Part shown: piece by piece, positions 27,165-33,740 of the stretch | Position numbering within the stretch: position 1 is the stretch's first letter | Layout of the letters: each line of letters begins with the position of its first letter | Source of the DNA: Bacteroides sp. | Lineage (GTDB): Bacteria; Bacteroidota; Bacteroidia; Bacteroidales; Bacteroidaceae | Assembly (NCBI GenBank): GCA_019414725.1 | Contig: DXLM01000007.1 | Location: 6,269-70,268 of the forward strand | Length of the DNA stretch: 64,000 nt | Direction: 5' to 3' | Position numbers and translations under genes: made by a program | Notes under the pieces: generated by a model | The model's input: the letters and a program-made list of their open reading frames with translations, nothing else | What the model was told of the DNA's origin: nothing | Database searches by the model: none

Positions 27165-27195
27165 ATAATACGATAAAAGAGAGAAAAACACTCAA
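27165..27195 (-). promoter_or_regulatory. PUL promoter element, GH127 gene
   Basis: Minus strand TTGAGTG (27189-27195)-N16-CGTATTAT (27165-27172), 45 bases before the ATG at 27119. The upstream half lies mostly in the loop of the hairpin at 27175-27211. Confidence 0.8.
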
Positions 27196-27211
27196 TGCTT
27201 TTCTCTCTTTT
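27175..27211 (-). terminator. Perfect 13-bp hairpin overlapping the GH127 promoter
   Basis: AAAAGAGAGAAAA (27175-27187) pairs with TTTTCTCTCTTTT (27199-27211) around an 11-base loop holding most of TTGAGTG. It lies 33 bp after the stop of the beta-helix hydrolase gene and ends in a T-rich arm on either strand, so it can act as its terminator while overlapping the next promoter. Confidence 0.7.
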
Positions 27212-27244
27212 CATAAATAGATCCAACTATAAAACAGTTTTTTT

Positions 27245-28630
27245 CTACTTTATCTTTATTCCTTCGATATATTCATTCGTGATAAACCCCTTTAAATCCT
27301 TTATTTTCTCTCCATTAACCACCACATTTTCAAACGTAATATTCCGCACCATCCTTTCTTTATCCAGCCCTTTTATCAACGAAGGATTCTCGCCTACTCC
27401 GTTATAAATAATATTACGGAAAGTTACTCCATCAATGCTCTGTCCGGGCTGTTTGTCATATTTAGGATTGAAACGAATGTTGATATGGAACAATTTTCCT
27501 TCTTGAATACTTTCCACCCGAATATCCTCAAATAAAATATTCTTCACCCTGTTTCTATCACCGGCATCTATAGCCATACATCCCTGATAAGGCACATCAT
27601 CTTCATCATGTTCCAAAATATCAATATTCCGAAAAATCAAATTTTCAATGGTCTCACCTGTCAAGGATTCCGGATCACCATGACCACCTACATTGATAGG
27701 ATGAGCAATATCCGCCCAAAGAATGGAATTCTGTACAGTGATATTATCCGAACCGCCCCACCAGTTCCAACGATGATTATATAAAGCAATGCAGTCATCA
27801 CTATTACGCATAAACACATTGTCTATCAATACATCGTGACAGCACATCATGTCAATGCCATCACTCCAACCTTTGCAACTAAAAGATTTCAAATTTCTGA
27901 TTGTCACCCCTACAGCACCTCCTCCGAATACCGTGTAATGATCCGGATTGATCACCGTTATGCCATCCACCACTACATTTTTAGAATCTGTTATTTCAAT
28001 GCCACGAATAGGATGATCCAAGATACCTCTACCCACAATACGTACATTTTCGGCTTTATCCACCCATAGTTTTGCTTTCACAACTGCTCCCGGAGCCAAA
28101 TAAACCGTCGTATTACTTGGTATCCTTATCTGATTGTTTGGCAAATCTTTAGGTCGATGCACTCCCGGCCCAAAATACATCACTCCTTTCTCTTCTTTCG
28201 AGTAAGTCTCCGTTTCCATCGGATTGGCAAACACATGAAGGTTATGCAACCTATCCCCATTAAACTCCACAGAAAGATATCGGGGTTTATCAAGCATAAA
28301 TGTAATCACATTCTTATATTGTACATAGCGTATATCATTTACCTGCGGACGAATATCTACCTCATGAATCGTTCCATTATTCTTTTTTACCATTACCTCC
28401 ACAGGACTGCCCATATCAAACTGTACCATCGAAGCATCTTGTACCCTATCCATATCCACCTGCACATTATATTCAAACAGGTCTTTCCATTCACCCCCCG
28501 GAACACGGACACGGACTGTATAATCATCATTATGAGGCATACCTGTTTTCAATCCTTCGGGATAAGTCACCAACTGAGCCTGTGCAACCGCACAACACAC
28601 CATAAGACAAAAGGCTAATAACTTTTTCAT
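27245..28630 (-). CDS. Clan GH-N beta-helix hydrolase (GH28/GH49-like)
   Basis: 461 residues from the ATG at 28630, which gives signal peptide MKKLLAFCLMVCCAVAQAQ; upstream in-frame codons give no sensible N-terminus and overlap the promoter. An N-terminal beta-sandwich (about 20-150) precedes a right-handed beta-helix, as in GH49 dextranases. Candidate catalytic aspartates are Asp257 (WSDGID) and Asp278-Asp279 (RNSDDCIALY), matching the three-Asp pattern of clan GH-N. The bond cleaved is unknown. A paralog lies at 45711-47147, and a decayed scrap of a close relative at 41893-41989. Confidence 0.82.
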   Translation of the reverse strand: MKKLLAFCLMVCCAVAQAQLVTYPEGLKTGMPHNDDYTVRVRVPGGEWKDLFEYNVQVDMDRVQDASMVQFDMGSPVEVMVKKNNGTIHEVDIRPQVNDIRYVQYKNVITFMLDKPRYLSVEFNGDRLHNLHVFANPMETETYSKEEKGVMYFGPGVHRPKDLPNNQIRIPSNTTVYLAPGAVVKAKLWVDKAENVRIVGRGILDHPIRGIEITDSKNVVVDGITVINPDHYTVFGGGAVGVTIRNLKSFSCKGWSDGIDMMCCHDVLIDNVFMRNSDDCIALYNHRWNWWGGSDNITVQNSILWADIAHPINVGGHGDPESLTGETIENLIFRNIDILEHDEDDVPYQGCMAIDAGDRNRVKNILFEDIRVESIQEGKLFHINIRFNPKYDKQPGQSIDGVTFRNIIYNGVGENPSLIKGLDKERMVRNITFENVVVNGEKIKDLKGFITNEYIEGIKIK

Positions 28631-28647
28631 TTTTATGCTTTTCTTTT

Positions 28648-28678
28648 TAAATACGTTTGATAAGCATTTTCCACTCAA
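28648..28678 (-). promoter_or_regulatory. PUL promoter element, GH-N hydrolase 1
   Basis: Minus strand TTGAGTG (28672-28678)-N16-CGTATTTA (28648-28655), 17 bases before the ATG at 28630. Its position rules out the upstream in-frame start codon at 28699. Confidence 0.82.
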
Positions 28679-28725
28679 AAATAAAAGCCTATTAACCATT
28701 TTCTCATCAACAATGATCTTATCTT

Positions 28726-30339
28726 CTAGAATTTATTCCGTTCCACCTCTTTTCCTTCCTGAAAGAATACCACTTCATACGATGCGTTATCATCTGATAG
28801 TAACATATCCGAATCAAACATCAGACACTCAATCTCATAAGGTTGCAATGTTTTCAAAGCAATCCTTCTTTGGCTGGAACCGTTGCATATCACCTCAACT
28901 TCCGTCGGTTCCGATGCAGACAAACCAAAGTTCTGTATCTCTACCTTCAACCCACCTTTGTCTTTATCAAACAGAGGGCGACGGGCGGAGAGCAGAGCCG
29001 GCCGATAATTCACGTATGGCAAACGGGCATAACCATACAACATATTCCCTTTTTTATCTTTACCTATCATTTTAGGAGCAAATTCATCCGAAGTGATGCC
29101 ACTGCCCTTCGCTTTAAAGACCACAATCAAATCTTTGCCCGAAACCTTGGTCTTCACAGGCTTGCAACCACGTCCAAAATTCACTTCGGTAAATGAACCG
29201 AATCGCAACGACTTTACATCCACATCTGTCTGCGGATTAAAACCTGATTCGGCAGCAATCTTTACCTCAATGGTACGAGTAGACGGAGTGATCTCTTCTT
29301 CATTCAAAACAGACAATAGCATTCCTTTATTCAGAGGAATACTTATATTTTTAGAACTATGTTTATCGTTAGGCAGATCGTTCCATTTAATGGTATCAAT
29401 CACGGCAAAATTCATTTGGACAGCACGCCCCTTCTCATCCTGAAAAACTTTAGGGCGCTCATATTTAAACCAATGTTCCACCGCTCCATCCTTATGGAAT
29501 GATACACCCGGCACGTATGCTTCCCCTTGTTCTGTCACCCAATGCACTCCGTCCTTGGAACGCTGATAGAAAGCAATTCTGCCCAACCAGTCATTCACGA
29601 TCAAGTGGTATTGCAACTCATCCCGCCATACCACGGGATCTTCGAATCTGCCTTCCACATCCGGATAAACTCGTTTGTCAGTCAACTGCATATAAGGTGA
29701 AAGTCCGTCTTTGCTAATCCAGACACCTCCACCCCGACATACCATCAAGTAAGAATCATCCTGACGGCGGGCAAAAGTCAAATTGGAAAGCCCCTCTATG
29801 ATTTTTCGGTCACGAGAATCAAAACTGAATTTACCATACGTCCACACCTTGCTGTCCACCCCATCTGCTATATAGTAACCGTCAATCACATAGACCACGA
29901 CACGGCCATCCTTTAACCGGAACGCTTCCGGATTATGTCCTTTTCCCACAGAATTTTGAATTTTAAAAGGTCCTTCCAACCGATCACTTACTGCATGAAA
30001 AACAGTAGAATTCGACCAAAACATGTGCCCTTTCGGAGAATCCTCGGGCCAGCCACACACAAACAAATGGTATTTACCATCCGTATCCTGCAATATATTT
30101 CCTCCCCAAAAAGAAACTCCGGGAAGTTCTATTCCATTATCCACATAACGATTCAGTACACTGTCTGTACCCCAAATCCCCTTAATCTGAATGCCGTCCG
30201 GCATAGGAAGGAAACGGTCCATAAAACGTGCGCCTTTTACTAAATGCTGCCATTCGGCAGGACGTTCACGCTCGGTTATCTGCGCATCTACTGAAGTTAA
30301 AAAGAAGCTTGCCGCTATTAAAAAGAAGAGTTTTTTCAT
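28726..30339 (-). CDS. Five-bladed propeller glycoside hydrolase-like protein (GH43/GH32-like fold)
   Basis: 537 residues from the ATG at 30339 (signal peptide MKKLFFLIAASFFLTSVDAQ); an ATG four codons upstream is also possible. Propeller signatures include SFWGGNILQDTDGKYHLFVCGW, GHNPEAFRLKDGRVVVYVIDG, GRFEDPVVWRDELQYHLIVNDW and WFKYERPKVFQDEKG, giving candidate acidic residues in repeated blade positions. A C-terminal beta-rich domain starts near residue 340. I cannot place it in a GH family. Its upstream region has only a weak match to the PUL motif (TTGAGCA with no CGTA at the right distance). Confidence 0.75.
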   Translation of the reverse strand: MKKLFFLIAASFFLTSVDAQITERERPAEWQHLVKGARFMDRFLPMPDGIQIKGIWGTDSVLNRYVDNGIELPGVSFWGGNILQDTDGKYHLFVCGWPEDSPKGHMFWSNSTVFHAVSDRLEGPFKIQNSVGKGHNPEAFRLKDGRVVVYVIDGYYIADGVDSKVWTYGKFSFDSRDRKIIEGLSNLTFARRQDDSYLMVCRGGGVWISKDGLSPYMQLTDKRVYPDVEGRFEDPVVWRDELQYHLIVNDWLGRIAFYQRSKDGVHWVTEQGEAYVPGVSFHKDGAVEHWFKYERPKVFQDEKGRAVQMNFAVIDTIKWNDLPNDKHSSKNISIPLNKGMLLSVLNEEEITPSTRTIEVKIAAESGFNPQTDVDVKSLRFGSFTEVNFGRGCKPVKTKVSGKDLIVVFKAKGSGITSDEFAPKMIGKDKKGNMLYGYARLPYVNYRPALLSARRPLFDKDKGGLKVEIQNFGLSASEPTEVEVICNGSSQRRIALKTLQPYEIECLMFDSDMLLSDDNASYEVVFFQEGKEVERNKF

Positions 30340-30396
30340 TGTGTCATTCATTACACGTTAACAAATCGTTTATTTATGTGCTCAAAAATAAAAAGA

Positions 30397-30426
30397 TTAA
30401 GCTGACCTAAATATAAGTCAGCTTAA
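30397..30426 (-). terminator. Terminator hairpin upstream of the propeller gene
   Basis: TTAAGCTGAC/GTCAGCTTAA form a perfect 10-bp stem with a 10-base loop; TCTTTTTATTTTTG follows on the minus strand. A second terminator (30452-30495) lies just before it, so this one may originally have served the esterase gene now at 31849 before the Rpn segment arrived. Confidence 0.75.
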
Positions 30427-30428
30427 CA

Positions 30429-30457
30429 AAAAGCACGTAAACCTTTGCGTAAAATAA
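30429..30457. repeat. 29-bp direct repeat, copy 1
   Basis: Identical to 31802-31830. The core is the imperfect palindrome ACGTAAA CC TTTGCGT. The two copies bracket 1,344 bp holding the Rpn gene and the DUF6078-like remnant. Confidence 0.9.
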
Positions 30458-30495
30458 AAAATCCACAGATACCTTAAGAAGCCACCTGTGGATTT
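30452..30495 (-). terminator. Terminator of the Rpn-family gene
   Basis: AAATCCACAG (30486-30495 region, minus strand) pairs over 10 bp with CTGTGGATTT (30459-30468), followed by TTTATTTT. It lies 18 bp after the stop at 30514. Confidence 0.85.
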
Positions 30496-30513
30496 ATTTA
30501 ACCAAACATGGAA

Positions 30514-31422
30514 TTACAACTGACTAACCTCTTCGAATGTCAATCCTGTAATTTCCATAATATCTTCTGTAGAGAATCCTTTTTCTTTCATTCTCCGGGC
30601 ATTTCGAAGAACACCTTCTTTAATGCCCTCTTCACGACCTTCTTCACGACCCTCCGCACGTCCTTCTAATCGTCCCTCTATCTTTCCCTCCAACTTAGCA
30701 GAATCAAGAACATCATTCTGGATCATCAAAGCGCTAAGATGTTCATCATAGGCATGGCGTTCCTGAGGCGTCATTGAATAATATTTCAATTTTTCACGTG
30801 CCTCACCCAATCCGGGAGCAGTCGTGTCAGGACGGATAATACCCGTCTTCAAATATTCTATCCATTCCTCTAAAGGGGTCACCGCCACCTTGTTAAACTC
30901 ATTCACACGGATCAGAAAATACTCCGGATAAATTTCGGAAGGCATACGGGGCACAATGGCATCCTTTTCCCGAGTACTCACTTGAAGAAAGTCTCCTGTA
31001 TGCACTCCTTTAAATATATTCTGCCCATGATAAAGATAATCAGTTCCATGACCAATATCGAAATAAAGAATGCTGATAGAATATATCTTTTTAACTTTAT
31101 AATAAGTTTCACCCAATGAGATATGTTCTGTAATGGCTTTGGCTACTCCATACAGGATACGCTCCAAATAATACAGCTCACGCGTATTTTGAATCTCGAT
31201 GATAACAATCTCATTTTTACTATTGAGAGCTTTGATATCAACTCGGTTGAACTTATCATTCTCCGTTTGCTGGTTACCCTCGCTTTCCAAAATCTCCACT
31301 ATATGAATTTCATCACCTATCAGTACCGTAAGGAATCCTTCGAGCACACCAAAATTAGCTTTATGACGCAGCAGACGCTTAACAGCCCAATCAAAGCGGA
31401 TATATTTATCTTGTAATTCCAT
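30514..31422 (-). CDS. Rpn-family PD-(D/E)XK nuclease (recombination-promoting nuclease/putative transposase)
   Basis: 302 residues. The N-terminus (YIRFDWAVKRLLRHKANFGVLEGFLTVLIGDEIHIVEIL) and the nuclease core RVDIKALNSKNEIVIIEIQN (Asp, then Glu-x-Gln) match the PDDEXK transposase/Rpn family. These proteins have DNA endonuclease activity and promote RecA-independent recombination in E. coli relatives. The C-terminus carries an EGR-type repeat (EGKIEGRLEGRAEGREEGREEGIKEG), common in the family. It is not a carbohydrate gene: it has a housekeeping-type promoter and its own terminator, and it is bracketed by a 29-bp direct repeat, so it looks inserted into the PUL. Confidence 0.88.
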   Translation of the reverse strand: MELQDKYIRFDWAVKRLLRHKANFGVLEGFLTVLIGDEIHIVEILESEGNQQTENDKFNRVDIKALNSKNEIVIIEIQNTRELYYLERILYGVAKAITEHISLGETYYKVKKIYSISILYFDIGHGTDYLYHGQNIFKGVHTGDFLQVSTREKDAIVPRMPSEIYPEYFLIRVNEFNKVAVTPLEEWIEYLKTGIIRPDTTAPGLGEAREKLKYYSMTPQERHAYDEHLSALMIQNDVLDSAKLEGKIEGRLEGRAEGREEGREEGIKEGVLRNARRMKEKGFSTEDIMEITGLTFEEVSQL

Positions 31423-31451
31423 AAGAATATAATTTATTCATTTTCAATGGA

Positions 31452-31482
31452 CAAAGATAGCAAAAAGGATCATTCTTTAAAA
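31452..31482 (-). promoter_or_regulatory. Housekeeping promoter of the Rpn-family gene
   Basis: Minus strand TTTT-N19-TATCTTTG, with the TAnnTTTG box at 31452-31459, 29 bases before the ATG. It has no PUL-type motif. The rest of the gene-free stretch 31423-31848 holds the repeat end at 31562, GCTGCCACCAC-type inverted repeats around 31640-31690, the DUF6078-like remnant and the second direct-repeat copy. Confidence 0.55.
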
Positions 31483-31561
31483 ATTATCCTACCTAAATAA
31501 TTACCTTTTCTTTTTATTTCGCAAAGATGATTTCTTTTATATGTTCTCTCTAAAAAAACAC

Positions 31562-31600
31562 CTACAACAGAATTTAAAGAAGTGCTGCCACTGCCACCAC
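31562..31600 (+). repeat. Degenerate copy of the cassette end repeat
   Basis: Starts CTACAACAG and ends TGCTGCCACTGCCACCAC, closely matching the left end of the cassette at 45001-45040. Similarity to the cassette's left part continues to about 31744 (against 45172) before breaking off. Confidence 0.85.
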
Positions 31601-31699
31601 TCACCCCCGCAAAGCCACCATAAACAGTGAATTACAAGAGGTGGTAGCAGCAGGCGTTTTCGACACTTTGAAAAGCATGCTGCCACCACCATTCTTACT

Positions 31700-31789
31700 T
31701 TATTTTTCTACAACAAGATACAACACACCACGTTTGGAGTTATACAGCAACTCCACTGCCTTCTTCAAGAATCTTCCAAAATAAGAATA
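31700..31789 (-). pseudogene. C-terminal remnant of a DUF6078-like gene
   Basis: On the minus strand the frame ending at TAA (31702-31700) reads YNSKRGVLYLVVEK, identical to the end of the intact gene at 45129. Upstream it continues as YFGRFLKKAVELL, differing from the intact copy but like the tail of longer DUF6078 proteins as I remember them. No start codon or N-terminal part remains; the frame runs into the 29-bp repeat. Confidence 0.8.
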
Positions 31790-31801
31790 AGCAGCTTAAT
31801 C

Positions 31802-31830
31802 AAAAGCACGTAAACCTTTGCGTAAAATAA
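31802..31830. repeat. 29-bp direct repeat, copy 2
   Basis: Identical to 30429-30457. The bases just before it (GCAGCTTAAT) partly match those before copy 1 (GTCAGCTTAAC), so similarity extends beyond 29 bp. Confidence 0.9.
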
Positions 31831-31848
31831 GCTTTCATTTCACTTAGA

Positions 31849-33483
31849 TTATTTTTTGATCAAAAAACTACGTTCCACGGGATCAGCCGTCTGTACCTGT
31901 CCGGCAATCCCGTACTGCCAGGCTACAACAGTAACTTTTATCGGGAATTTACTGCGAGAAGGAATCTTTGTAAAAACTAGCTTATTACCTTGCAACTCAA
32001 CAGGTCCTTCTTTTACATAATAATATACAGGTAATCCACAATCAGAAACAGCCTCTAAAGATACAGACTTCACTCCCTCCCTTACATCTTCTATCCCTGG
32101 AAAAAGTATATATTGACGTTTTCCTTCTGTATTCCGATAAGGAATGCGGATATTGAGTTGTTGCACCGCACTTTTATATTTTCCATCCCCCTCATTAGCA
32201 GCCAACAGCCAAATATCACCGGTACGCCTTGGATTATCCATTCCCATTCTATAAAAACGCACGGTAAAAGTAGTATCGTTCACTTTTGCTACCGGACCAC
32301 AAATACGGGTTATTTCAATCTTGCCATTGGCATGCTCCTTCACCGGTAAGGAACGCAAAGAATCCGTATATACCCCTTTTACGTGAAAAGTTAAACCGTC
32401 GGCTTCCGGATAGAAACCAGCAATAATTCCGGCATGTTGTCCGGCAGCATATTTTACCAACTGACCTCTCTGCATAAATCCAAGATATTGCATCTGTTTA
32501 TCTTTATACTTTACATAACGAGCTTCAGTCAATTCAGCCATTTCTTTATCAAAATACCAAAATGCGTCATGTTTATCTCCTTTATAGTCATGAAATGAAG
32601 CTGCCTTAGCCCTGTTTTTCTGCTCCGGATGCCAACGCTCGGCCAACCATCCTTCTTTCGGGTTCAGTTTTTTCAAACTAACAGGCTCATTCAAAGAAGA
32701 ATGTCCGGACAAACGGTATTCCAACGCTTTTCTCAGAAATAAGGCTATATAATCAGCAGTTTGCTCAGCCACATCAAAATGTCCACGTCCTGTATCACAC
32801 AAAAAGGAAATACAACTTTCAGGATACATCATCCGAAACGCTAAAGCAGGATTCACCCGTGCCTCCCACCATTCATATTCTCCTTCAATCATCAATCCCG
32901 GAATACCATCTATATTACGCGTCCTTCCCCATTCCAAATTCTCTCTGCCATAACCACACAAATTAGTACGAGGTGCATCGCCATGCAAAGAAATAACAGC
33001 CAATGTCCGTTCAGGATTCCAGGCGGCAAAGTTCCACGGATAAGTAGCCATTGCCGAATGACCGACAGGAACTATAGGTATATGTTCCAATTCTGAATAA
33101 CCGCTGATTTCTGCCAAATCATTCATCATCTGATTGAAAATCTTCTGAGTTCCTTTTGTCACATCCCATTGCTGGTCAATACCGGGAGTGATCCATACTA
33201 ATCCTATTCCCATTCGAGACAATGCTTCCCGGAAACGCGGCATCTCAAATAAGGTTTCTTCACTCATATTATGCTTTCCTACCATTACAGCACGTAACTG
33301 ATAACAATCGGAAGGTATCCACAAAAAAGCTGTCGGTTCTTTACCTGTTTCGGAAGATATAAATCCCTTTAACCGTACAGACCATTGCCATTCTTGAGCA
33401 GTAGCAGTATAACAAAATAGCAACAAAAGATACAATACAATTTTCTTTATGAATGTTACCTTTTTTAAATCTGATATTTCCAT
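31849..33483 (-). CDS. Exported alpha/beta-hydrolase, candidate glycan esterase (1)
   Basis: 544 residues from the ATG at 33483; two ATGs further upstream (33525, 33534) are possible since the promoter lies at 33564. Signal segment KKIVLYLLLLFCYTATAQ is followed by EWQWSVRLKGF. An alpha/beta-hydrolase domain has nucleophile Ser143 in VGHSAM and His235 in GRGHFDVAE. The C-terminal 250 residues are beta-rich (KHDAFWYFDKEMAELTEARY; AVSDCGLPVYYYVKEGPVELQGNKLVFTKIP). A paralog at 59283-60884 shares this layout and the WQWSV start. No CE family can be assigned; a role in removing acyl or methyl groups is inference. Confidence 0.82.
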   Translation of the reverse strand: MEISDLKKVTFIKKIVLYLLLLFCYTATAQEWQWSVRLKGFISSETGKEPTAFLWIPSDCYQLRAVMVGKHNMSEETLFEMPRFREALSRMGIGLVWITPGIDQQWDVTKGTQKIFNQMMNDLAEISGYSELEHIPIVPVGHSAMATYPWNFAAWNPERTLAVISLHGDAPRTNLCGYGRENLEWGRTRNIDGIPGLMIEGEYEWWEARVNPALAFRMMYPESCISFLCDTGRGHFDVAEQTADYIALFLRKALEYRLSGHSSLNEPVSLKKLNPKEGWLAERWHPEQKNRAKAASFHDYKGDKHDAFWYFDKEMAELTEARYVKYKDKQMQYLGFMQRGQLVKYAAGQHAGIIAGFYPEADGLTFHVKGVYTDSLRSLPVKEHANGKIEITRICGPVAKVNDTTFTVRFYRMGMDNPRRTGDIWLLAANEGDGKYKSAVQQLNIRIPYRNTEGKRQYILFPGIEDVREGVKSVSLEAVSDCGLPVYYYVKEGPVELQGNKLVFTKIPSRSKFPIKVTVVAWQYGIAGQVQTADPVERSFLIKK

Positions 33484-33563
33484 CCACCATTCTGAAATAA
33501 AAAACAAGAGTCTTCCTAAATTCATAGCTTTCAAAACATTTTATTCAAAATCCATTTGTAAAT

Positions 33564-33594
33564 AAGATACGATTAAAAAATAAAAAACACTTAA
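33564..33594 (-). promoter_or_regulatory. PUL promoter element, esterase 1
   Basis: Minus strand TTAAGTG (33588-33594)-N16-CGTATCTT (33564-33571). One base differs from TTGAGTG; spacing is the standard 16. Confidence 0.72.
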
Positions 33595-33651
33595 TTAAAA
33601 ACTTTTTCTTAACAGTTACCTAATTTAAAAAAGCTTTAAATGACAAATAAC

Positions 33652-33685
33652 AATAGGGACTCTCCATTTTTGGACAGTCCCTATT
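33652..33685 (-). terminator. Terminator after the GH51 gene
   Basis: AATAGGGACT/AGTCCCTATT form a perfect 10-bp stem with further GTCC/GGA pairing inside; GTTATTTGTCATTT follows on the minus strand. It lies 55 bp after the stop at 33741. Confidence 0.78.
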
Positions 33686-33740
33686 TCAACAACCCTAAAT
33701 GCTTTTTTACACAACAATAATATAAATTTTATCTGAATTA

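Noticed and set aside
30352..30396. PUL-type promoter for the propeller gene at 28726
   Set aside because: TTGAGCA is present, but no CGT-starting half lies 16 bp downstream; not listed as a site.
30514..31422. Rpn-family gene considered as an insertion sequence
   Set aside because: No terminal inverted repeats or DDE transposase; the flanking repeat is direct and 29 bp long, unlike a short target duplication. Recorded as a bracketed segment instead.
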